Origin: Micromonospora sp. WMMD1120
GTDB lineage: Bacteria > Actinomycetota > Actinomycetes > Mycobacteriales > Micromonosporaceae
Assembly: GCF_029626235.1 (NCBI RefSeq)
Contig: NZ_JARUBO010000005.1
Span: 1,644,501 to 1,708,500, forward strand
DNA: 64,000 nucleotides
Reading direction: 5' to 3'
The notes under the pieces are model-generated. The model ran no database searches and was not told where the DNA came from. It saw nothing but the letters and a program-made list of their open reading frames with translations. Below, piece by piece: positions 24,440-32,642 of the stretch. Every line of letters begins with the position of its first letter. Within the stretch, counting starts at the first letter, position 1. The translations under genes were made by a program, and so were the position numbers.

Positions 24440-24527
24440 CGACAGCCCCCGTTGATATCGAAAACCTGGCGCGGGCAGCCTATACAAACGTTCAGCTACT
24501 CGTGTGCCGCCAAACGCACAACGTGGA

Positions 24528-24563
24528 GCCGGCGCCCACCCGCGACTGCGGGTGGACGCCGGC
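24528..24563 (-). terminator. Terminator of paralogue B
   Basis: A 16-bp stem with one mismatch (24528-24543 with 24548-24563, GCCGGCGCCCACCCGC) has a GACT loop. It lies just after the stop of paralogue B, so paralogue A is probably transcribed separately. Confidence 0.75.
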
Positions 24564-24578
24564 TGGCGGCTACTCGGA

Positions 24579-27188
24579 TCAGGACGGCGCGGCGATGAAG
24601 TAGCCCGCCTGGTCGATGATCACGTGGGAGTTGCCGGATGTGTTGTTGTACAGCACGACGAGCCCGTATTCGCCGACGCCAACGATGGCGTGGTTGCTGG
24701 CGGTCTCACCGGCGACGTAGTTGACGTTGGACGCGGTCGGCCGGTCCGATCCGTTCGGGTAGATGGTGAGGACGCCAGCCTTGGTCGGCGCGGTGACGGT
24801 CAGGTTCGCCACCAGCGCGGTCGGCCGGGGCGCGCTCTTGTCGCTCCTGGGATCGAGGAAGGGCACGGTCAGCGCCCCCCAGCCGTCGGACCCGAGGGGT
24901 CCCTCGCCGTCCCGGGTGTCGTAGATCCGGGTCGGACCGAACGGCACGAAGGTGTCAGCGGCGCCCGCACCGAACCAACCAGCAAGGTCGGCAACCACAT
25001 GGGTACGCCCCGAACTGACGTTCTGGATGGCCACCTTCCCACCGACAACCGGCACCATCACCAGGTTCGGAATGGTCTGTCCCGCCACGAAGTTCAGATT
25101 CGACGCCGTCGGCACCGCCGTACCGAACGGATGAACAGTCAACACCCCACTGGTCGTCGGCTCGGTCACCGTCACATTCAGCACCACCGCCGTCGCCCCC
25201 GACGGAACCCGACCAGACAGATCCAACGTCCGACCCGTGTGCGGAGCGAACGCCGAACCACCCGCCGCACGCGTGTCCAACACCCGCACCGGCGCGACCG
25301 AGCGGAACCCCGAACCGCCCGCCGAGTAGTAACCCTGAAGGTCGGCAACGACGTGCACCGTACCGCTGGCGGTGTTGCGGACACGCAGGTTGCCGTTGGA
25401 CATCGGCACGGTGACCAGGTTCGGCACCGTCTCGCCCGGTACGAAGTTGACTGTCGACGCCTCCGGCAGCGTGGTGCCGTCCGGGTAGACCCGCAGGAAC
25501 CCCGCTGTGGTCGGCGCGGTCGCTGTCACGTTCAGGACGACAGCGCTGATGTCCGCGGCCGGCAGCCCGTTGATCTGCGGCAGCGCCAGCACGACCTCGG
25601 TGTTCGCCGGGATGGGCACCCTGCCCGGCACTCCGAGTGCCGCACGGGTGTCCAGCACCCGCTGTGGTGTCAGAGCCGTGTAGGCGGCGCCGACCACCGT
25701 GCAGCTGGTCTTGTCAGCTCCGTAGGTCCAGCGGAAGTCGGTGAAGCTCACCTGATGGGTCTCGCAGGCACTGCCGGCCCGGCGGACGCTGTGGTCCTCC
25801 GGCCCGACCGGAGCGATCCGCCGGAACGGCTCGTCGCTCCACTTGCGGGAAACCTTGCCCAACGGCCCGTCGGTCGGCCAGGCGGTGGTGACGGAGAGGC
25901 CGACGGTCACGTCGAAGGGACTGCCACCGGCCCTGCGTCGGACCGGAACCTCGGTGACCGTCGCCGGCCCCTGCACCTCGACGGCGCCCCGGTCGTGATA
26001 GCCCGATCCGGTGCCCGTGTTGGGGACCTCCGGGGCGTCACTGTGCGGGTTGTCCAGCAGGTCGGTACGGGAGACGCCATCGGCGCTGGCGTCGGCCGAG
26101 TCGACCCCGGGTGAGGTCGGGGCGATCTGGGTGTACGGCCGCTCGTACGTCGGCACCGACGTCAGCTGGGGATTCGCGGCGATGTCGTGGGTGCCGTTTC
26201 CGGTGGCGGCGACGAACCCGGGCAGGCTCGTGTACTCGGTGCCACCCCATCGGTAGAGCGGACCGCCGCTGGCCGGCTCGATCAGGTTGTAGTCCGCAAC
26301 GGTCTGCGCGACGCTCTCGGGCGAGACGGCGACGGCGGTCGCCCGCGACGGCACCAGGCACCGCTGCGGATCGTCGAACGGGCCGGCGGCGGTCTCCAGG
26401 ATGTTGTTCCGGATCGACACGCCTGGTGAAGCACCGGCAACGTCCACCGCCACAGTGCAGTCGGTCATCAGCGTGTTGCCGACGATCTTCGTGCCCGGCG
26501 CGTCCCGCACCGTGATCCCACCGAGGGTGCTGGCCGTCACCAGGGCGCCGCGCACACCCGGGTCCACCACCAGACCGTTACCGCCCACGAAGGCACCACG
26601 ACTCACCGTGACGTCCACGGAGGCACCGGTGATCCGGACCCGTCCCGGAGCCGCGTAGTCGCTGACGACCAGCCGATCGAGGGTGATCCGGGTTGAGCCG
26701 TCGACGACGACCGCCTCGACAGTGCCCTCGCCGGCTGCCCGGAAGCCGTCGAGGACCACGTCATGGACACCACGCAGGGTGAAGGCGCTCTCGTTGCCGT
26801 CGGGCCCACGTCGCTTGCCCACCTTGACGACGGTGGCACCGTCAGCCGGCGCGTTCACCGCCCGGAAGGTGATCGGTGCCCCCTCGGTCCCCGAGCGGCT
26901 GATCACCACCGACTCCCGGTACTCGACTCCGGGGTGGACCAGGACGGTCTGGCCGGGTCCGGCCACCGCGGCGGCGGCCGAGATGGTGCAGAAGGGGGCA
27001 GCCAGGCTGCCGTCGCCGGCCGCCGTGCAGTGCGTGTTGCTGACGTGCAACTCGGCGGCGGCTGCGACCGGCGCCTGCGCGACGGCGGCACCGGGGGCCA
27101 CCGCCGACGCGGGTCCCGCCGGGAGCACCAGGCCCGCGCCGACGGTGAGCGGTACGAGCGCGATCCGCGCCAGTACAGGAGTCCTCAT
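24579..27188 (-). CDS. Secreted beta-helix/LDTR-repeat protein, paralogue B
   Basis: The 869-aa product starts at ATG 27186-27188, with GAGGA 8 nt before it (the TTG one codon earlier is less likely). It has a Sec signal ending in LPAGPASA, and its mature N-terminus carries LHVSNTHCTAAGDGSLAAPF. The beta-helix region has coils such as GTKIVGNTLMTDCTVAV and SIRNNILETAAG, closing with NTGTGSGYHDRGAVEVQG. A region with TTAWPTDGPLGKVSRKWSDE follows, then three LDTR repeats (QRVLDTRAALG, VRVLDTRAAGG, TRIYDTRDGEG). It is closest to paralogue C, with long identical stretches such as NVSSGRTHVVADLAGWFGAG versus DLSGWFGAG. The segment encoded by about 24970-25335 uses a visibly different codon style. 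Confidence 0.85.
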   Translation of the reverse strand: MRTPVLARIALVPLTVGAGLVLPAGPASAVAPGAAVAQAPVAAAAELHVSNTHCTAAGDGSLAAPFCTISAAAAVAGPGQTVLVHPGVEYRESVVISRSGTEGAPITFRAVNAPADGATVVKVGKRRGPDGNESAFTLRGVHDVVLDGFRAAGEGTVEAVVVDGSTRITLDRLVVSDYAAPGRVRITGASVDVTVSRGAFVGGNGLVVDPGVRGALVTASTLGGITVRDAPGTKIVGNTLMTDCTVAVDVAGASPGVSIRNNILETAAGPFDDPQRCLVPSRATAVAVSPESVAQTVADYNLIEPASGGPLYRWGGTEYTSLPGFVAATGNGTHDIAANPQLTSVPTYERPYTQIAPTSPGVDSADASADGVSRTDLLDNPHSDAPEVPNTGTGSGYHDRGAVEVQGPATVTEVPVRRRAGGSPFDVTVGLSVTTAWPTDGPLGKVSRKWSDEPFRRIAPVGPEDHSVRRAGSACETHQVSFTDFRWTYGADKTSCTVVGAAYTALTPQRVLDTRAALGVPGRVPIPANTEVVLALPQINGLPAADISAVVLNVTATAPTTAGFLRVYPDGTTLPEASTVNFVPGETVPNLVTVPMSNGNLRVRNTASGTVHVVADLQGYYSAGGSGFRSVAPVRVLDTRAAGGSAFAPHTGRTLDLSGRVPSGATAVVLNVTVTEPTTSGVLTVHPFGTAVPTASNLNFVAGQTIPNLVMVPVVGGKVAIQNVSSGRTHVVADLAGWFGAGAADTFVPFGPTRIYDTRDGEGPLGSDGWGALTVPFLDPRSDKSAPRPTALVANLTVTAPTKAGVLTIYPNGSDRPTASNVNYVAGETASNHAIVGVGEYGLVVLYNNTSGNSHVIIDQAGYFIAAPS

Positions 27189-27260
27189 CAACCATCCTCG
27201 GTCAGGAGTGGGTCTTCCAGTAGGTCAGGAAACGTATGGCGGCGTACAGCGCGGGCCGGA

Positions 27261-27302
27261 CGGTACGGCCGTCCACCGACAGGGCGATGAACGGCCGTAC
27301 CG
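27261..27302 (-). terminator. Terminator of paralogue C
   Basis: A perfect 12-bp inverted repeat (CGGTACGGCCGT at 27261-27272, ACGGCCGTACCG at 27291-27302) has an 18-nt loop. It is just downstream of the paralogue C stop on the minus strand. Confidence 0.65.
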
Positions 27303-27313
27303 GGACCGTCGGG

Positions 27314-29926
27314 TCAGGACGCGCCGTCGATGAAGTAGCCCGCCTGGTCGACGATCGTGTGGATGGACCCGGAGCTGTTGTTGAACAGCACGATGTTCTG
27401 GTCCGTTCCCACGCCCACGATGGCGTGGTTCGAGGCGGTCTCACCGGCGACGAAGTTGACGTTCGACGCGGTCGGCTGGACCGTCCCGTTCGGGTAGGCG
27501 GTGAGCACGCCCGCCCTGGTCGGCGCGGTGACGGTCAGGTTCGCCACCACCGCCGTCGGCTTCTGCGCCGTGCCGCTGGACGAGTCGAAGTAGTGGACCG
27601 GAACACCCGCGTTGGTGACCGGTCCCTGCGGCCACCCTTCGCCGGCCTCCCCCCGGCTGTCCTGGATGCGGCGCGGGCCGAACGGCACGAAGACGTTCGT
27701 GGCCCCCGCACCGAACCATCCGGAGAGGTCGGCAACCACATGGGTACGCCCGGAGCTGACGTTCTGGATGGCCACCTTGCCGTTGACCACAGGCACCAGC
27801 ACCAGGTTCGGGATGGTCTGCCCGGCCACGAAGTTCAGGTTCGACGCCGTCGGCACCGCGGTGCCGTACGGGTGCACGGTGAGCACCCCACTGGTCGTCG
27901 GCGCGGTCACCGTCACGTTGAGCACCACGGCGGTCGCGGCGGCCGGAACCCGCGCGGACAGGTCCAGCGTCCGACCGGAGTTCGGGGCCAACGCCGAACT
28001 GCCGGCCGCGCGGGTGTCCAGGACCCGCGTCGGTTCGACCGACCGGAAGCCCGAGCCGCTCGCCGAGTAGTAGCCCTGCAGGTCGGCGACGACGTGCGTG
28101 GTGCCGCCGGAGTTGTTGACGATCACCACCGACCGCTCCTTCAGCACCGGCACGGTGACCAGGTTCGGCACCGTCTCACCGGCGACGAAGTTGACACTCG
28201 AGATGTCCGCCGGACCACCCGTGGGATAGACCTGGAGGAACCCGGCGGTGGTCGGCTGGGTCGCCGTCACGTTCAACACGACGGCGCTGATGTCCTGCTC
28301 CGGCACCCCGTTGAGCGCGGAGAACGAGACCGTGACGGCCGCCTTGGGCGGGATGGGCACTGTCGGGTACCCACCGATCCCGGTGCGGGTGTCGAGCACC
28401 CGCCGCGGTGCCAGCGGCGTGTAGGCGGCACCCAGCACGGTGCAGGTCGTCACGGGGTTCTGCCGGGCCTTCCGGAAGTCGTCGAGGCTGACCTGGTGGG
28501 TCTCGCAGACCCTGCCGGCGCGGCCGAAGCGGTGCTCCTCCGACCCCACCGGCAGCACCCGACGGTTGGTTTCGTCGCTCCAGTTGCGCGACACCTTGCC
28601 CAACGGACCGTCGGTGGGCCAGGCGGTGGTGACGGAGAGTTCGGCGGTCACGTCGAGCGGTGTGCCACCCGCCTTCCGCCGGATCGGCCGCTCGTTGATC
28701 GTCACCGGGCCCTGGGCCTCGACGGCGCCCCGGTCGTGGTAGCCCGAGCCGCTGCCGGTGTTGGGCGTCGCCGGATCGTCGGTGTGCGGGTTGTCCAACA
28801 GGTCGGTTCGAGAGACGCCCTCGGCGGTGGCGTCGGCCGAGTCGACGGCGGGCGAGTTCCGGGCGATCTCGTAGTACGGACGGTCGTAGGCGTCCGTCGA
28901 CACCAGCCACGGGGTGGCCGCGATGTCGTGCGTGCCGTTGCCGGTGGCGGCGACGAACGCCGGCAGGCTGGCGTACTCGGTGCCACCCCACCGGTAGAGC
29001 GGGCCCCCGCTGGCCGGCTCGATCAGGTTGTGGTCCGCCACGGTCTGCGGAACGCTCTCGGCCGAGACGGAGATGGCGGTCGCCTCCGCCGGCACCTCGC
29101 ACGCCACCCCGTCGTTGAGCGCGCCGGTGGAGGTCTCCAGGATGTTGTTCCGGATCGACGTGCCCGGAGAGGTGCCGGCCACGTCCACGCCGAAGGTGCA
29201 GTCGGTCTCCACCGTGTTGCCGACGATCTTCGTGCCGGGCGCGTCCCGCACCGTGATGCCGCTCTGGGTGAAGGTGCTCGCGGTCACCAGCGCACCACGT
29301 ACCCCCGGGTCGACAAGCAGGCCCCCGCCGGGCCGGAAGGCGCCCCGGCTCACCGTGACGTTCTCGGACCCGCCGGTGATCCGGACCGCCGCCGGGGCGT
29401 CGTAGTCCGAGGCCACCAGGCGGTTCACCGTGATCCGGGAGGAGCCGTCGACGAGGACCGCCTCGGCCGTACCCTCGCCGTACGCCAGGAAGCCGTCGAG
29501 GACCACGTCGTGGACGCCACGCACGGTGAAGGCGTTCTCGTTGCCGTTGGCGCCGCGTCGCTTGCCCACCTTGACCACAGTGGCGCTTCGACCCGGCCCG
29601 TTGAGCGCCCGAAAGGTGACGGGCGCGTCAGCGGTCCCCGAGCTGCTGATCACCACCGACTCCCGGTAGTCACCGGGCCGGACCAGGACCGTCTGGCCCG
29701 CCCGCACCACCTCCGCAGCCTGGGAGATGGTGCAGAACGGGCTGGTGGCGCTGCCGTTACCGTGGTTGAGGCAGTTGGCCGAGTCGACGTACCACTCGGT
29801 CACGGCGGCGGCCGGGGCGGCGGTCGGCAGGGGGGCCGCCGCGGCGGCCGACGCCGCCGGAACCGCCAGGCCCGCGGCGACGGTGAGTGGTACGAGCGCG
29901 AAGCGCGCCAGCACAGATTGACTCAT
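27314..29926 (-). CDS. Secreted beta-helix/LDTR-repeat protein, paralogue C
   Basis: The true start is ATG 29924-29926, with GAGGA 8 nt upstream. An open frame runs on to 30385 but only because it reads through the end of the upstream paralogue in another frame. The 870-aa product begins MSQSVLARFALVPLTVAAGL, with signal cleavage after PAASAAAA. The architecture matches paralogue B throughout: beta helix with TKIVGNTVETDC and SIRNNILETSTG, closing NTGSGSGYHDRGAVEAQG. A TAWPTDGPLGKVSRNWSDE block and three repeats follow (RRVLDTRTGIG, TRVLDTRAAGS, RRIQDSRGEAG). It is predicted to be extracellular, with no anchor or LPXTG motif. The protein ends DQAGYFIDGAS. Confidence 0.85.
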   Translation of the reverse strand: MSQSVLARFALVPLTVAAGLAVPAASAAAAAPLPTAAPAAAVTEWYVDSANCLNHGNGSATSPFCTISQAAEVVRAGQTVLVRPGDYRESVVISSSGTADAPVTFRALNGPGRSATVVKVGKRRGANGNENAFTVRGVHDVVLDGFLAYGEGTAEAVLVDGSSRITVNRLVASDYDAPAAVRITGGSENVTVSRGAFRPGGGLLVDPGVRGALVTASTFTQSGITVRDAPGTKIVGNTVETDCTFGVDVAGTSPGTSIRNNILETSTGALNDGVACEVPAEATAISVSAESVPQTVADHNLIEPASGGPLYRWGGTEYASLPAFVAATGNGTHDIAATPWLVSTDAYDRPYYEIARNSPAVDSADATAEGVSRTDLLDNPHTDDPATPNTGSGSGYHDRGAVEAQGPVTINERPIRRKAGGTPLDVTAELSVTTAWPTDGPLGKVSRNWSDETNRRVLPVGSEEHRFGRAGRVCETHQVSLDDFRKARQNPVTTCTVLGAAYTPLAPRRVLDTRTGIGGYPTVPIPPKAAVTVSFSALNGVPEQDISAVVLNVTATQPTTAGFLQVYPTGGPADISSVNFVAGETVPNLVTVPVLKERSVVIVNNSGGTTHVVADLQGYYSASGSGFRSVEPTRVLDTRAAGSSALAPNSGRTLDLSARVPAAATAVVLNVTVTAPTTSGVLTVHPYGTAVPTASNLNFVAGQTIPNLVLVPVVNGKVAIQNVSSGRTHVVADLSGWFGAGATNVFVPFGPRRIQDSRGEAGEGWPQGPVTNAGVPVHYFDSSSGTAQKPTAVVANLTVTAPTRAGVLTAYPNGTVQPTASNVNFVAGETASNHAIVGVGTDQNIVLFNNSSGSIHTIVDQAGYFIDGAS

Positions 29927-29970
29927 GCAGGATTCCTCATGGTAGGTGGATCTGAGGGCGGAGAGTCCGG

Positions 29971-32574
29971 TCAGGACGCGGCGGCGATGAAGTAGCCGGC
30001 CTGGTCGACGATGACGTGCGACGTACCCCCGCTGTTGTGGAAGAGGTCGACGCCGGAGCCCACGGCGACCACCGCGGCGTTTGACGCCGTCTCGCCGGCG
30101 ACGAAGTTGACGTTCGAGGCGGTGGGCCGCTGCCCGCCGCCGGGGTGGAGGGTGAGCACGCCCGCCGTGGTCGGCGCGGTGACCGTCACGTTGCCCAGCA
30201 GTGCGGTGGGGGCGGGGCAGGCCGGGTTGCAGATCGCCTCGCTGGGCAACGGCGCGAACCGGACGGTTTCCCGGGCGGTGAGCGGGGCCGGGGTGCGACC
30301 GGGCAGTCCGAGGCTGGACCGGGAGTCGACGATCCGCTTCGGCGTCATCGGCACGAACGTCTGGGTGGCCTGCGGGCTGAACCAACCGGCCAGGTCCGCG
30401 ATGACGTGGGTGGTGCCGGAGCTGTTGTTGAAGATGTTGACCTCGCCGTTCCGCACGGGCACGGTGACCAGGTTGGGAATCGTCTGTCCGGCGACGAAGT
30501 TGAGGCTGGACGCGACAGGTGCCGTCGAGCCGGCCGGGTAGATGGTCAGCACGCCGCTGGTGGTCGGTGCGGTGACCGCCACGGAGAGCACGGCGGCGGT
30601 TGCGTTGGCGGGGATCCGGCCGGAGAGGTCGAGGGTCCGGGTGCTCTTGCCCGGCATCGGGGCTCCCCCGCCGTCGCGGGTGTCGAGGACCCGCGTCGGC
30701 GGCGTCGACGCGAAGCCGGACCCGCTCGCGGCGTAGAAGCCCTGGAGGTCGGCGATCAGGTGAACGGTGCCCGAGCCCGCATTGCGGAACATCACCGAAC
30801 CATTGCGGACAGGAACCGTGACCTGGTTCGGCACCGTCTCGCCGGCCACGAAGTTGACGCTGGACGCGTCGCTGAAGTCACCACCCGGATAGGCGCTGAT
30901 GAAACCGGCGGAGGTCGGCTGGGTCACCGTCACGTTGAGCACGACGGCGCTGATGTCCGCGGCCTGGACGCCACCGATGATGCCGATCGGCAGTTCGATC
31001 ACTCCGGAACCGGGTACCGGACCCGGGGCGGACACACCGATCGGCGCCCGGGTGTCCAGCAGTCGGGTCGGCGTGATCGGCACGTAGCGCGCTCCGACCT
31101 GGGTGCAGATCCGCTGGTCGGCACCAGCGGGGTTGCGGAAGTCGGACAGGGTGATCTGCACCTGGACGCAGGCGTCCCCGGCCCGTCGCACCGTGAACTC
31201 CGCAACCGGGGCATCGGTCACCCGCCAGAAACGCTCGCCGTCGACGTAGTACGCGTACGTGGCCCGCTCCCGCTCGACCGGCCAGGTCTGGCGCCAGCCG
31301 GCCCGCGCCACGATGTCGAACGGTCCGCCGCCCACCTTGCGGTCGACACGCAGCGGCTCCTCCGTAACGGTCGGGAATGCCTCCGCCGCGCCCCGGTCGC
31401 GGAAACCGCTGCCGGTGCCGGTGTTCGGCACGCCCGGATCGTCGGCGAAGGACGCGTCGAGCAGGTCGGTGTCCAGCACACCGGCGGCGGTGGCGTCGGC
31501 GGAGTCCCGAGCCGGCGACCCGCCCTGGGTGAAGAGGTAGTCACGGTGCAGCGCGTTGGTCCAGGTGAGCTTCGGGTCGGCCGCCAGGTCGTGCGTGGCC
31601 TGTCCCGTCGCCGTCACGAAGGCGTTGAGGTCCGGGTACTCGATGCCCGCCCAGTCGTAGGGCGCACCGCCGCTGAGCGGTTCGATCAGGTTGTAGTCGG
31701 TGCTACTTCCCGGCACCGACGCGGCGGACACCCGGATGCCCGTGGCGTTCGCCGGGGTGGCGCAGCGCGTCCGTTGGCTGGCGGTGACGACGATGTTGTT
31801 CCGGATCGACGTGCCCGGGGAGTCGCCCGCCACATCGATGCCTCGCCGACAGTCGACGTAGACGGTGTTGCCGGTGACGGTCAGGCCGCTGGCGTCCGTC
31901 GCGACGAGACCGGACTTGTCGAACTGGTTGGCGGTGACCGTCGTAGCGGTGACGCCGGGCTCGATGGACACGGATGACACCTGTGCGGCGCGGATGACGC
32001 TCCGGCTGAGAGTCACCGCGTCGGACCGACCGCTGATCCGTACGCCGGTGGGGCTACCGAGGCCGTTGTGGATCGTGAGCTTGTCGACACGAACCCGCTG
32101 GGAGTCCCGCACCGTCACGGCGTCGGCGAGGTTGGCCCCGAAGACGACAAGGCCCTGCACCGTCACATCGTGCACGCTGGTGAGGTCGAGGACGACACCG
32201 GTCACCGAGGTGGTGTCGAAGTTGCCGACCCGCGCCATCTGCCACTTGACGTTCACCGCCCGGAAGGTGATCGGCGCCGACTGGGTGCCGGACCGGGTGA
32301 ACCGCACGTTCTCCCGGTACTCCCCCGGGTGGATGAGCACCGTCTGCCCGGGACCGGCCACCGCCGCCGCCGCGGAGATGGTGCAGAACGGCCGCTGCTC
32401 GCTGCCGTCACCGTTGCTCGGGCACCACTGCTCGCTGACATGCAGCTCGCCGCCGGCCGCCGCCGCGACGGTGACCGGCGCGGGCGCCGCCACCGCAGGC
32501 ACCGTCGGGACCACCAGGGCCGCGCCGCCGATCAGTGGTACGAGCGCAAGCGGCGCCCGCCGTCGAAGGTTCAT
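29971..32574 (-). CDS. Secreted beta-helix/LDTR-repeat protein, paralogue D
   Basis: The 867-aa product begins at ATG 32572-32574, with GGGGGC 6 nt upstream. The signal peptide has RRRAPLALVPLIGGAALVV and cleavage near PAVAAPA. The mature start, LHVSEQWCPSNGDGSEQRPF, leads into the beta helix (NQFDKSGLVATDASGLTVTG, SIRNNIVVTASQ). The central block differs from B and C: GWRQTWPVERERATYAYYVD and EFTVRRAGDACVQVQ. Three repeats follow (TRLLDTRAPIG, TRVLDTRDGGG, KRIVDSRSSLG), and the third contains an extra CNPACPAPT Cys pair. Only 44 nt separate it from paralogue C, with no hairpin between, so the two are probably co-transcribed. Confidence 0.85.
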   Translation of the reverse strand: MNLRRRAPLALVPLIGGAALVVPTVPAVAAPAPVTVAAAAGGELHVSEQWCPSNGDGSEQRPFCTISAAAAVAGPGQTVLIHPGEYRENVRFTRSGTQSAPITFRAVNVKWQMARVGNFDTTSVTGVVLDLTSVHDVTVQGLVVFGANLADAVTVRDSQRVRVDKLTIHNGLGSPTGVRISGRSDAVTLSRSVIRAAQVSSVSIEPGVTATTVTANQFDKSGLVATDASGLTVTGNTVYVDCRRGIDVAGDSPGTSIRNNIVVTASQRTRCATPANATGIRVSAASVPGSSTDYNLIEPLSGGAPYDWAGIEYPDLNAFVTATGQATHDLAADPKLTWTNALHRDYLFTQGGSPARDSADATAAGVLDTDLLDASFADDPGVPNTGTGSGFRDRGAAEAFPTVTEEPLRVDRKVGGGPFDIVARAGWRQTWPVERERATYAYYVDGERFWRVTDAPVAEFTVRRAGDACVQVQITLSDFRNPAGADQRICTQVGARYVPITPTRLLDTRAPIGVSAPGPVPGSGVIELPIGIIGGVQAADISAVVLNVTVTQPTSAGFISAYPGGDFSDASSVNFVAGETVPNQVTVPVRNGSVMFRNAGSGTVHLIADLQGFYAASGSGFASTPPTRVLDTRDGGGAPMPGKSTRTLDLSGRIPANATAAVLSVAVTAPTTSGVLTIYPAGSTAPVASSLNFVAGQTIPNLVTVPVRNGEVNIFNNSSGTTHVIADLAGWFSPQATQTFVPMTPKRIVDSRSSLGLPGRTPAPLTARETVRFAPLPSEAICNPACPAPTALLGNVTVTAPTTAGVLTLHPGGGQRPTASNVNFVAGETASNAAVVAVGSGVDLFHNSGGTSHVIVDQAGYFIAAAS

Positions 32575-32642
32575 GAATCGCCCCCGTGAGAAAGGTTGTG
32601 AGTGGCGTACCGTGCCCGTGGCAAACTCGAACGCGACCGCCG

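Noticed and set aside
27236..29995. A 919-codon open frame on the plus strand opposite paralogue C, and similar long frames opposite the other array genes
   Set aside because: Composition is Arg/Gly/His/Val-rich with no domain, as expected for the antisense of GC-rich codons. The minus-strand genes have signals, starts and conserved domains.
27314..30385. A 1023-aa version of paralogue C
   Set aside because: The extra N-terminal part is the out-of-frame end of paralogue D. The signal peptide and ribosome-binding site fix the start at 29926.
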